Shown: piece after piece, positions 1 to 11,140 of the stretch | Position numbering within the stretch: position 1 is the first letter of the stretch | Layout of the letters: the number at the start of each line of letters is the position of its first letter | Assembly: GCA_020747065.1 (NCBI GenBank) | Contig: JAGMVK010000024.1 | Span: 186,001-250,000 of the forward strand | Reading direction: 5' to 3' | Source of the DNA: Cadophora sp. MPI-SDFR-AT-0126 | Lineage: Eukaryota > Ascomycota > Leotiomycetes > Helotiales > Ploettnerulaceae | DNA length: 64,000 bases | Position numbers and translations under genes: made by a program | The notes under the pieces: model-generated | The model's database searches: none | Seen by the model: the letters and a program-made list of their open reading frames with translations, nothing else | Told to the model about the DNA's origin: nothing

Positions 1-734
1 GCGGACATTCGTCGATACCATACTCTTGGAATACGCATCGGCAAACGGAATACTGTTCCACAATCTGGAAACACATAGTGGTTCGAAAGCCCCCCTAAAT
101 CACAGTGTCGGCTGAGCGCGGTATATAGTGAGTTAGATGCGGCCTTGAGCAGCGAAAATGCTCCTGGTTCCATCCCGTTCGCCGGCATATATAGCGAACG
201 ACGTCGGGCACGATAACGACCAGACAGACAGGTCTCAGTATCTGCTAACTAGTGTTAATCAAAGAACCCCCCTGCTGCCGAAATGCAACCCAAGATCAAG
301 TTTTGTAAATTGTGACTTATGCCCGATCTGTGGCGCTCGGATTCCCATCCGGTTTTCTGCAAACCCGCTATACGTGGGGAGGAAAGGCAATAGAGATGAA
401 TTATCTTGTGGGAGTGGTAAAGCTGCATAGGCATCCTTAGAGACAAGATCGTTGATATTAGCCTTATAAACACTAGTAATCTGCTATCGTAGTTTAACCG
501 GAAGCCCAGAGTGTATATCCCCTAAATGTCGCCGTAAGATTACTATAAACACGATTGAGCTACAGGGTTTATAGTATAGTATACGATAGCTAGCATATAT
601 ATATTTTATAACTAAGTAATATGAAGGAAGTTACATTGATAATAAAGAAGATATTATAAACATAAGGTTTAAAATTATCTGGTTGCTATATAATATTCTA
701 GAAAGATAAAGTAAAGCTAAAATCAAGCTGAAAG
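1..734. other. AT-rich stretch, no supported gene
   Basis: The first 430 bases are mixed in composition and then turn strongly AT-rich. A short open frame at 158-430 on the plus strand has no recognisable domain and no intron context, so I do not call it a gene. The composition change near 540 marks the start of a degraded repeat belt. Confidence 0.5.
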
Positions 735-1162
735 CAGTGTGTAAAATGATTTGATTTGATTTGATTAATAGCTATTAATCAAAATTAAATCAAGTTAAAT
801 TTAGATTAATTAAATTCAAATCAAATCAAATCATATTAATTGATTATTAATTGATTAATTTGGTTAATATAAGAGCCGTATCCTAATTGGGTATAAAGTG
901 CCAAGACATGGCCTTATTAAGTTTAGCGTATACTAAAAATAGGAGTGGCAAGTCCTAATCGAGCTTTACTTAGCTTAGCGAGGTGATTCTAAAGCCTTTT
1001 TTATAACACTTGACTATATTAGCTAATAATAAACCAAAAAAATATTAGTAAGTATTTAATAATGTATTAATAAGCTAAGAAATAGGCTAGCAAAGGATAC
1101 TTTTGAGAATATTATTTGTTTTGAAAGTTGGGGTATTATTAAAGAAAAAAACGAAGAAGATA

Positions 1163-3647
1163 TCCCTTCGTGCGGCAGTTCGCTTGCACCTTTTAGCGCC
1201 TTAGCAGGCAGTTCCCACACCAAAATTTGAGGGCATTCAGACTCTTGCTACAACGTCTCTATTTTAGGCTATGATACCGGGCAAAACAATTGTTATCTTT
1301 ACAAAGTGGGACTATACAAACCTTACAGCTAAATATTAACATTTTCCTGCACCCGGATCCTTTTATATTTAGTGGGATATTCGCCGCAAGCTCTCCTATA
1401 ACTTTCCTCCGGATTCCCCGGGAAACACCCTTATTCTTATACACAACACACCCTCTTTTAGCTGTCATGCGTACTAGACAGTGGTCTCTTTCCCCTTATG
1501 TATTTTCAACTATAGAAGTTGCTAATCTTTGCGCTTAAGCGGTTTTCCGTAGTAATTGCAAAATACTTAATAATAATCGCCGTTCTGAAAGTCGTTTCAT
1601 ATAGTCTACTTCTCTTCAAAAAGCACTTAAGAGTAAAAACTAAGCTTATAAGTATTAATAAGTGCTATATCTTCTAATTATGTAACCAAAGATTAATAGC
1701 TACTTAAATAATATAGCATCTTTAATGTAATTGGCCTCTTAAGTTAGTTCTGTAACGGTCGTGTATTTACTCGATAAACATAGGAGGCTGTAGTTGATCT
1801 CAATGATCGAGAAGTAGGTGTATCACGTACGCGGGTTCAGACAGTTACTAGTATGGTTGAAGATACTATTTGAGTTGAGCACGAAGCTCCTGTCTAACGG
1901 CAGACGTGCCAGTGTTATATAGATTCCTTCGTGCCTCTGGATCCCTAGGGACCTTAAGGGTCCATAGGGTCCAATCGTCACGTGACCCGACCGCGGAAGG
2001 CTGCTGCCTTTTCACCGTGTCTTACAATACTACTATAATAGGAGGCTACGTGATACATGTTCTTAGGACCTTATTAGCTCCCGTGAGCTTTATTCCTAGG
2101 AGCCGCTCAGCTCTCGGGAGTACGCACGCTCTTAGGACATTCCATCCTGGGACCCCGCGAGCTCCCATGAGTGTCCGTAACAAGTTCCTTCTATCTACAG
2201 CACTTGTTTAGTAATTATAATCGTCATTATACTCAAGAATCGCAAGCCAGGCGCGAGTATAGGTTCCAAAGGGGACACGTGCTATTTTAGCTAAAGAAGA
2301 GGTTTTTAAAAATCGCTTTCGGAACACGGTTACCTTCCTTAAAGCATTAGAATAAGTAAATATAAAGAGCACTAAAGCATTGTCTTTTCACGCTATTATA
2401 TTGATCTCGTTATCTTCGGTAGCTTTCGTGTAAAGGGTTCCTTAAGGAATTGTATCCTTTTTTATATCTTCGGCTTCTATTTGAGTAAAACGCTTGAGGA
2501 TACCACTTTTAGCTGTGCACGTGCCTGTAGCTCTTTATCTACGCTCTCTACTATATCGTAAGAGCTTGATATTCGTAAATAAGTTGTCAAGGTAGACGCA
2601 GTAGCCTTTGCTATAGCTAAGAAGCCTATTTATAAAGTGCGCCATTATAGCCGAAAAGGTGTTAGTTCTTAGAGCTTTAGGTTAATCGATTTTCCATGGA
2701 CTAAGCCTGCCCCTAGCCGGATCACTCTTTTTAGTCCCTTTACGGTGGTAAACCTAATCAAAAAAGTAGCCCTGATCAGCCAGAACCCATATCTTGTATC
2801 CGCGATCAATAGGTTTCCCCGGGATCTTTAAAGTATCCTTTGATCGGCCTTGGAAACGTGACATAGCCTCGTTCATAGCAATATCTCTCTCAGGCGTCTA
2901 TAACCGACGAGAGGTTTCCAAAATATAAGTATTTAAAAGCTTTAACTAAAGAACTATTAGATATATACTCAGAGCATTAGAAATAAGGCTTACCCGGTCA
3001 AAAACAGCCTTAAACGTATGCTCTAGATCATTTATGCATAGCTTAAAGATTATATATAGCGCCTCAAACCTCCGAAGGCTTATAACAGCTATAACCGGAT
3101 GATGCTATAACCGGATGATCCGGCTATAAGAGTGAACCTGGCCTCCAGTAATCCCGGGTTTGGTTTTCGTTATAGATTCTTATATAAATTCGTATTCTTA
3201 AGTATTTATAAGCTTCGGCAATAGTCATAAGCTTGCCCGAATCCGGGCATATTTGAATATACTTACTATATCGTTTTAGTCCTGAATCTCCTTATTTTTA
3301 CGTGCATTTGTATAATCATATATTATCCGCATCTAATCCTTTGGAAAAAAATAATAAAAATAGCTCTTAAGCGTTAATAAGTCTAACGTTAGATAGTAGA
3401 TTAACTACTAATGAAAAAGGGGGTAAATCTATAGGTTTAATGCTAGACTCAGTTTAGGTAATCGGCTGTAAGTTAAGGCGTGTTGTAGCAGGATCTGTAG
3501 AATCTGCTACAACTTGTTGCATCGCTTTTAGTAGCATTTTGAGTAGGGAATAATGATAATTATTTAGTTTGTTTATATGTTTATTTACCTTCACTTTTGG
3601 TAGGGTAGCCGCCAAGAAGCTAAAAGGTGCTCTGCCGCACGAAGGGA
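1163..3647 (-). mobile_element. piggyBac-like DNA transposon relic nested in the hAT element
   Basis: The inverted termini are tcccttcgtgcggcag at 1163 and its complement ending at 3647. A second matching block about 15-30 bp further in contains ccttttagc. Both ends are followed directly by TA (1161-1162 and 3648-3649). The interior is AT-rich with many stops on the minus strand, but a DDE_Tnp_1_7 (piggyBac-type) transposase core is readable. The termini resemble those of the element at 31884-33925, so the two belong to related families. Canonical piggyBac elements duplicate TTAA, which is not seen here. Confidence 0.7.
2690..2893 (-). pseudogene. piggyBac-type transposase fragment
   Basis: Reading the minus strand from about 2890 gives a run containing MNEAMSRFQGRSKD followed by KPIDRGYKIWVLADQGY. 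This is the conserved block of DDE_Tnp_1_7 transposases, which have a DE-M-x-F-x-GRS motif and then KPI-x-x-GYK-x-W-x-LAD-x-GY. The frame is broken by stops both upstream and downstream, with TA-rich sequence on both sides. It is therefore a dead transposase of the enclosing element. Confidence 0.75.
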
Positions 3648-4020
3648 TAAGAGATGAAGCAAGTATTACGGATCAAGATCTTACTTTATTTATTATCTAG
3701 TTAGTTAGTTATTTACTTAGTTATTTAGTTTCGAAATTTATAAGTATTTTGTGGTACAAAAACAGGCCTGCAGTTGTTAAACTACAGATTACGGCATATA
3801 ACCTTTGTCCCTAAGCGAGCACGTGATTCCTGTACGATATATTTTCATTTATTATAGAACCTTTTTATATTAGATTATATTCTAAAAATAGAAGGATTAA
3901 TTGATTAAAATCAAATCAAATCAAGCCAAATATCCATTAATTAAATTCAAGTTAAATTAAATCAAATTAATTAATTAATAATCAATTAATATAATTAATT
4001 TTGTTTACACTGACTGAAAG

Positions 4021-5044
4021 GAATATGTATCTCATAAAACGCGTGTATATAACGCGTTTATACCGCGTTTCCGCCTTTAAAATTAACAAGATAGTACACG
4101 AAATATAGAGTGATCTTATCAGTATTAGAGTATTCCCTCGATTATAACGTAAATAAAGCAGGGACGCACGGGATTGAAAGTGATCTGACTATAAGGGCAT
4201 GAACCTGAGAGAGCATGAGCCTAAGAGTGGTTCGTGGTAAATACTTTCCACGATAAAGTTCATGACACTCTCTCTGGAAGAAATCAAATCAATTTTATAT
4301 TAGATTTATTTAATAATAATAAATAAGTAATTTAAAATATAAAATAATTTAAAATAAAAAGGTGTTTAAAAATATAAAATAATTTTAAGTAATAAAAAAA
4401 CTAAATTAAATTAATTATGCTTTTTTTTAAAACTTCAAGTGTAATATACGGCTTTAAGACTAAGGTAATTTAAAGTGTAAAATAATTTTAAGTAATAAAA
4501 AAAATAAAACTAAATTACTTAAGTATTTCTTTTTATAAACTTAAGTATAAAATAAGACTTAAGAATTAAAGTAATCTAAAACGCAAATAAAGTTCGCGAT
4601 TAGATTTTAAGTAAAAATCACTTTAATTCTGCGGATTTATAATATTAAGTAATTAATTTAATATTTAAATAAAAATAAAAGTAATCTTTTGAGTTTGAGT
4701 TATAAGTATTATAATTATACACTAATAATTTCAATAAGATATAACTTATATTATTACCCCGTTATAATAACTACTCGTCGTAATATCTTAAGTTATAATT
4801 CGATTTATTCTTTAATAGTAATTATTATTATATTGTTATTAATTTTAAGAAATAATAATAATAATAATAATAATTAATTAGATTAATCTTTTTTTTTTAC
4901 TTTAAATTATAAGTAATTATTTAAGTATTATATAATACGCGGGTGAATACTATTAGAATTTAATATACGATTAGCGAGTGATTATTAAACTTGTTATATT
5001 TTATATAAAAACAAAAGCTCCGATTATGAACTCATTTTAGCTCT
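4021..5044. other. very AT-rich region with (TAA)n tract
   Basis: The composition is extremely AT-rich, with a TAA/ATA simple repeat at about 4850-4874. A 62-residue Tyr/Ile/Asn-rich open frame in it is what AT-rich DNA gives by chance. No conserved peptide could be read on either strand. It is most likely RIP-mutated transposon debris. Confidence 0.5.
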
Positions 5045-5067
5045 ATTTCCTAGGCGCTAAAAGCCAC

Positions 5068-7862
5068 TCAAGGAGCCCACAACTGCGGCTGATCCCAATG
5101 CTTCTCTTTCACGCTTCGTACAGCTAGATGAAGCGTCCTCCTTACTCTTTCATTTCGCTGTACAGTCGATTCCTGAACGCCAAAGTTCCCTAACAGTTCC
5201 GTCCAGAATCGGGTTGATATCTCAACGCACACGTCGTCACGTACTAACCACAAGGTCGCAACGACATGAACGAATCCAGCAAGCAGAAAGCCCCCGGCAA
5301 TATGCAATGCCTCATTCCCCAGCGACTGATTGTCGACGCTAGCACTGGAACAAGCAGAGAGGAAGGCCAGTTGCATATTTGAATTTCCGGGGATGGCCGC
5401 ATTAAGAATAGATATTGCGCCGACGGTAAGAGGGTCTTGGATGTGACAAGAGGTGCCGTTATTCAGATCCGAGTTCTTTTTGAAAATCAGAGCACTGAGT
5501 GATGGGTTATGGACAACGGTGCTGCCATGGCAACTAAAGTGTGCAGCGTTACTGGAAGTCATGGCCTCCACCACGTCGTTGGCTGTTGGTTCGGCCAGGT
5601 GTCTGACATCCAGTTTGTCAGAAGCGAGGGAGACGATCGAGCTTGCCTCTAACACCACGCCTTTGAGAGATGTTGCCCCTGGCGTATCTGCCATGGTAGC
5701 GACCAGCAAACTTGGCTTCTCTGCATCGAGAAGCGTGAAGTTGCGTTCTCGCACGTATCGCAAGGTTTTCAAAGACGGGACGTACGAGGAAATGAAGAGG
5801 CTGTAAGAATTTTCAAGGCATCCTGGGCTGTTTTGTCCTGCTGCGTGAATAGGCATAACGTTGAAAGGCCAACCTATACGAATCCACCAGAGATGGGGTA
5901 GACAGTCGACATTTGTCGAGGGTTTGAGTGATAGGTGTCTACAGACAGGCTCTACAGCGAGCGTCCAGGCATGACGAAGAAACGTACTAAGCTGGTTGTT
6001 ACGACGCCCAAAAGTCCTCAGTCCGCCAACATAAACGTCCTTCTCTAGATTGAATTGTTCTGTTTCTCCTGTGATTTGTATTTTATCGTACTTCATAAAA
6101 TCCAGATGCAAGGACGTAACATCTCCGGGAGTAACGACAATCACATCACATCTGGCAACTAGGAAACTTTGATTCAAGACAATGATAGGCCCACAAGCGG
6201 ATAGAGCCTTCAACGTTTCCTCCGAAGGTGGCAACAAGAAATCGTGGAATCCTTCAAGGTCTCTGATTTTAGCAATTACCAGATCGAGTTGTTGCGCAAC
6301 GAACCTCCGACGGCGACGAGCCTTCGACTCCATATCATGGGAATTAATGACAGGGTTTAGTTGTAGTAAAGTATTTGGGGAAGCGTCTAGCTCTTTGCGA
6401 AGTGTTTCGAACTCATCACAGAGCCCCTCATCGCGCTCTCTGAGTCCGGTGACATCGTTTCGACAGTCAACGACAGACGCAAGGATGACTGCATTCCCCG
6501 ACTCCAGTATTTGCAGTGCAACCATTGGAGATTTTCCGGTGGCTAGTCCAAGGGCTGCAGTATCGGAAGCTAAGTTGGTCACATGAGAATTGCTGGTAGC
6601 GTGTATCTTGTCCTGGGACCTAAAATGTCGGGGATTGAGTTTTGGTAGCAAATGAACTGCCTTTTCAAGCGTGACAAACGCTTCTTCTAGGTCACCTGCC
6701 TCTAACTGCAGTCTTGCCGCATTCCTGGCAGCGAGTATCAGACTCTTTGGTGGGGAGAACTCAGCATTGGCGCCACGAGTGTATACGTCAATGGCGCTCC
6801 GCAGGTCCTCGTGAGCCTTTGTTACGGTGTACTTTCTGAGAACTTATTCCCAAGGTTTCTCAGCAGGCCCGAGAATTCCCAAAAGTCTGCTGGACAGGTC
6901 TCGACGGCTCTTTGAGCAAGTTCAATCGCGGTGTCGAGATCTGACAGGAGTTTGAAAGAGAATAGCTGTCCTCCCAGTAATTGGACAGGCAACTAATAGA
7001 TGCAGGATTTGGTGTCATCTCAACAGCGTAGGTTCCCAATTCTCTCGCACGATACAAGTCCTCGCTCGATTTAGTCATTTCAAACTTTCGATGAACTAGT
7101 CGGGCAAGGCTATCGCAGTGCTCTGCTTTGTCCTTTTTGTTGTCCTGGACCATGTCAACCGCCTCTTGGACAGTCTGGATAGCCCGCTCGAGAATTGGAA
7201 GGGAATTCATACGTGCAGAAAGAAGCCCGAGATGGATGCCCAAAGCATGCAAATACTTCCGGTAAAGATAGTGTTGCTTAAGTATAGCTGAGACAGCAGA
7301 TTCGGAATACCGAACAGCATTTTCAATGTCCTCTAAAGTTCCATGCTCACCTTGGGCTTTCAACCCAAAGTAAAGGCCAGCATTGTGCGAGTATTGAGCT
7401 CGCAACTGTCTTTCAGAAGAAGAAGTTACGTTTACAGCTTCTTCTGCAAGATCACAAGCCTTTTCTATCAGTTTCAGATGTGCGCTTGTACTGGTGCATG
7501 AGGTCCGATGCAAGACCTGAGAGAAAGCGACCAAGATCAGGTCGACCCTGTCTTTGAGCGTCTTCAAGCGCGTCAGTAGCAAACTGAAGTGCCAACCTGA
7601 GATCATCTCGGTTGTTGCTGTGTTCATATCTGCGGCCAATGAAGTGACTCATGTTACTCAGAAGCATTGGTCGGTCAAATGTAACTAGTGCTGGATGATC
7701 TAAACCTTCTTGGACAAGTGATATGGCTACCGATATTTCGTCTTCTGATCCTTGTCGAGCCAATTTGTGTTGCAGCACAGCTGCCAGATTGTTCAGAATC
7801 ATAGGACGATGAGGGTCATCTTCAGGTGCATTGTCCAGAGCCTCATTAACAATAGTACAGGG
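5068..7862 (-). pseudogene. TPR-CHAT protein gene, frameshifted
   Basis: The minus strand carries a C-terminal CHAT domain (caspase-like peptidase family associated with TPRs) in an open frame from 6651 to 5068. The likely catalytic histidine lies in HFSCHG (near residue 373 of that frame) and the cysteine in LSACSSAS (near residue 434). Upstream are tetratricopeptide-like helical repeats (AAVLQHKLA, SGLASDLMHQY, ARLVHRKFE and others), spread over several frames: about 7860-7452, 7480-6990, 6960-6830 and 6815 onward. The changes of frame lack convincing splice sites, so this is probably a decayed gene. The 3' end stops a few residues after the WAP motif usual near the end of CHAT domains. Related fungal and bacterial CHAT proteins act in cell-death or immunity-like systems. 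The role of this copy, if it is expressed, is unknown. Confidence 0.7.
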
Positions 7863-8275
7863 GGTTTGTAGTTGTTGGTACCGCTCAAGTTGCGTTCAAT
7901 CTCTTTATAACCAAAGGAAGTGCAGCCAGGCTGACCGCAGCGGATTTCGATGTATTTGTGCCATCTCTCAGGGTCTGTAATGTTGTGGCGAGTATACAGC
8001 GGATGAAGCCCCTTAAACATGTATGCTTTTGTTGTTTCAATCTTTGGAGGTCGACGACGATGGGGAGGTAACGTAGGAGTTGTATTTGCAGTAGATGCTC
8101 GAGGGCGCTTTAGAGAAGTCTCTCTAGATGTAGTGCCTATAGAAGGAAGGGGATTCCGCACAGGATCAACAGGAAAATCGAGTGAGGATTGATCATTTCG
8201 TTGAGCTCTACCACGGCCGCGACCTGCAACAGGATTTAAGGCTTTATTCGCGTTTCCGCGAGCCCTGGCGTTCAT
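7862..8275 (-). pseudogene. N-terminal fragment resembling a BED-finger hAT transposase
   Basis: The open frame from 8275 begins with a low-complexity basic stretch. It is followed by FKGLHPLYTRHNI, then RCGQPGC and ERNLSGTNNYK. The spacing of Cys residues and the GTNNY block resemble the BED-type DNA-binding start of fungal hAT transposases; this is recalled family knowledge, not checked. Just after this block, near 7862, the sequence switches to the TPR part of the CHAT gene in another frame. The fragment therefore looks truncated by a rearrangement rather than being a natural fusion. A shared upstream exon is an alternative. Confidence 0.45.
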
Positions 8276-9226
8276 TTTAGTGATATAGCTGATGCCGACG
8301 ACGACTTAGTGATGACTGGGACGAGACAGAGCTTCAAAAATGATACGTCCGGATAATTGGGGTTATTCGTTGAGGCTAAAATCCAGCTATTCTATTGGCT
8401 GAACAGGGGTTTAGCGAGAATGGTGACTAATAATCCGAGTACCACCCGTCGACATCCCCCGGAGTCCTCCGGGTATACCTGTGGCCAACTCTAGGCCAAA
8501 TACTTACTGCCGTCACATGACTACTAACTTGCCTTAGCCAAAGTCAACTAATAACCTTAACCTAGCCGTGTGAAGGCCCGGATACTTAGGATTCAGGGGA
8601 GACACTAAGCAAATTGGTCGAAGCCCTGAAAGAAGTAGAATGCCTATATACGAGGATCTAAAGCTAAGGAGAGAAGGCCCCCAATTACTCTATAGGCTAC
8701 CGTTGTAGCCTATAGGCAGCTTGACCAATCTTTAAGCTACTTGCGGTAGCCCATAGGCAGCCGCTGTAGCCTGTAAGGGGGGCGTTGGGGCCTGTAAGGC
8801 GGCAGTCAGGTGACGACACAGAACCGCCATATCCAGCGCCGTAAGAAGCCGCAGTGTGACGGGGACGTCACAATAAGGTTGTTTTTTTTTTTCCGATTTA
8901 AACTGTCTATTATATACAAAATATGGCCGTGCACTAAAAACACAGCCAAATTTGGTTCCTGCACGCCTCGCTCTTGAAAGTCTGAGCGCCGAAGCTAAGT
9001 GGGTATGGAGGACAACCGACGATTATTCTGTAATGAACCGGCCATCGGGTTTTATTGAACCGATTCTTTGGTGTCTTACCACTGGAAAATTCCCACAGTG
9101 ACATCTAACAGCCCCGCCAACCTTGCATACAAGGAGTTTAATTACCGCAGTTTCCACATTTCATGCTTCTTGAACTCTCACACTTTCATACATTTTCGGA
9201 TTTTCGCTTCCGAACAGCTAAACACA
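8276..9226. other. intergenic region with hairpin cluster
   Basis: No coding sequence was recognised. The region contains a perfect 24-nt hairpin at 8691-8714 (tataggctac stem, 4-nt loop), followed by variants of the same stem motif up to about 8780. An 18-nt near-palindrome lies at 8855-8872, and a T-run at about 8883-8892. This DNA lies between the minus-strand fragment at 8275 and the plus-strand HET gene. Confidence 0.5.
8691..8780. repeat. clustered inverted/direct repeats of a tagcctataggc motif
   Basis: The first copy forms a perfect 10-bp stem with a cgtt loop (8691-8714). The motif gtagcc(t/c)ataggcagc then recurs at about 8705-8720 and 8746-8762, with a weaker form near 8766. Such clusters are often found in LTR or satellite remnants; the function is unknown. 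Confidence 0.55.
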
Positions 9227-10987
9227 ATGGGGAGTGAACCTGTGGAACGAATAGTTCCGATCATTGACAGCACTGTTTCTCTCGAGAAACCCTTGAAGAG
9301 TACAAACTCGTACAACCCCATTGAGCCAGCTGTCGATGGCATCCGGCTCTTGATTCTTGAACCATGTGAAGACGTGAAAGGTTTCGTCTCTTGCAGACTT
9401 CAGCATGTCGCGTTCACGAAGAAGCCAAAATATGAAGCTCTTTCATACACCTGGGGTGACGAGACCATCCGCCACAAGATCTTCATCGATGGACAAGACT
9501 TTACTGCCGGACAGAATCTCTTCGACGCCTTATCTCCGCTATCCTTCAGAAGAGAGGGTATTGTGGGTCGACGCGATCTGTATCACCAGTCCGATGTCCT
9601 CGAGAAGAATCGTCAAATCGGTATCATGCCCTTCATCTACATGCGTGCAAAGACCGTGCTCGTCTGGCTAGGCGTCCTAAAATACGGCGCTGACTAGTTA
9701 TTAAGCTGGGACGAAATTTTCGCGAGAAAAGGGAATATCTTCCTCCAAGGGGCAGACAAGATTTTGAGGCAGACACTGTCTGACAATCCATATTGGAAAA
9801 GAGTTTGGATTATACAAGAAGTCAGTCTTGCGAGGAAAATCCTCGTGCATTACGGTGCGCACAAGGCGGACTGGACGGCGTTCATTCAGAGGATCCAGTC
9901 GAATCATGATCTTCTGGATAGCCTGCCTGTCAAGTTGCAAAAAGAGCTGGATAAGAAATACGAGGATGGTCATAAGCTACAGGCGTTAATTGAGAGTCAC
10001 CGGGACTCTTTGTGCAAGGACCCGAGAGACCATATCTATGGCTTTGTTGGACTAGCTATTGATTGCCAGGAGGGGTTCCCTGTGGATTATGGGAAGAGTC
10101 TGTATGAGGTTTGGAAAGATGTGGTCAGGTTCAAGAATGCAGCCCAGCCGGGCCAAGACGACTATGAGGAGCCCGAGATCGATACGTTGTATTTTGGAAA
10201 GACTGTCCAAACTCTACTTGGAGGACCAAGACTTGCGACTGCCGAGGAAGTTGCTCAGGACATCTCTCCTCAACTTGAGCCCAACCAAGACGATGAAGTA
10301 GAGCCGACGCGCGGCGAGATCTTGGTTACGTGTCAGGTTGCCGGAAAGATCGTTCACCTGGGTCCCACGTACCAAGAAGTCATGTCGAATCTCAAAGCCA
10401 TGGCGAGCTGGAAAGCAGGTATCAACAAATACCTGTTTGAGTGGGAACAAAGTAATGCCAGGGAAGAAAGTGAACTATTTTTAGAACTCTTGGGGGACGC
10501 CGAGGATGAAGATCTGGAGATTGTGGCTTCATTCGAGAGGGAGATCACTGTCCCCAAGCCTCGCACACCCGACTGTCTGGAAGATACTGCTCAGAACTCT
10601 AAAGGCTACGGTGAGAATATAGCCCAGCCTCCGGATTCGACATCAGTTTCAACAGACCCGAGGTTATACCTCCTTGGAGGCGTCCGGGACCATGGCGACG
10701 CTTCGGCTGCCACAGTTGGTCTTGCGCCGTCTGAGGCAAGAGTTGGGGATTATATTCTCTTAATTCATGGAACCGCAAAAGTGGTTGTGGTGCGAGCAGA
10801 AGAAGGCCAAGTGAGACTTGTTGGGACTGCTGCTGCGGCGGAGAACCACTTTATAGGTCGTGCGAGAAAGGATGAGGACTTGGAGAAAGAGAAGATTTTT
10901 GAGCCGGCCGATCTCGAGTTTATTAATTCTGCCGATCGACTCGATCTTTTTTTAGATATTGCTACTGCTTATCAACTGTTGGGATAA
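9227..10987 (+). pseudogene. HET-domain (heterokaryon incompatibility) protein gene, disrupted
   Basis: The best start is the ATG at 9227, just after an AT-rich leader. The HET domain is clear: YEALSYTWGD in the first frame, then RVLWVDAICI in the +1 frame (about 9533-9590), then EKNRQIG and TVLVWLG back in the first frame. NPYWKRVWIIQEV follows at about 9785. One indel near 9533 and a compensating one near 9590 change the frame over about 57 bases. A TAG at 9695-9697 then interrupts a frame that is otherwise open to 10987. CAG-to-TAG is the change RIP makes. HET proteins trigger incompatibility cell death after hyphal fusion. The C-terminal region (about residues 250-585) has no domain I know. 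It was probably inactivated recently. Confidence 0.8.
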
Positions 10988-11140
10988 GAGCTTCTTAGAA
11001 GATAACATCACAAATGAGATAACCGACTTCCCGCCTAAAATCCTGGAGTGGTGAGAGTTTGTTCATATACTGGTGGGAATGCTGGTTAAGCTCTTGGTGA
11101 TGATCAGATTGCTCGTGACATGGCGACGGGTGTGCGGACT

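Larger units (their letters stand above)
735..4012. mobile_element. hAT-type DNA transposon, non-autonomous, with nested insertion
   Basis: The left end starts with cagtgtgtaaaa at 735 and the right end finishes with gtttacactg at 4012, giving short inverted termini of hAT type. The flanking 8-mers are gctgaaag (727-734) and actgaaag (4013-4020). They agree at 7 of 8 positions, as expected for an 8-bp hAT target duplication; the one difference is G versus A, which fits RIP. Inside each end are many copies of a TTGAT/ATCAA pentamer (about 748-870 and 3895-4000). No hAT transposase is visible. About 2.5 kb of the interior is a separate piggyBac-like element, so the original element was only about 0.8 kb and probably non-autonomous. 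Confidence 0.75.

Noticed and set aside
158..430. 90-residue plus-strand open frame as a gene
   Set aside because: No domain, signal peptide or splice context, and it overlaps another open frame on the minus strand.
1906..2211. 101-residue open frame
   Set aside because: It lies inside the nested piggyBac-like element on the strand opposite to the transposase and has no family resemblance.
4689..4877. Tyr/Ile/Asn-rich 62-residue frame
   Set aside because: It is a product of AT-rich sequence and a TAA repeat.
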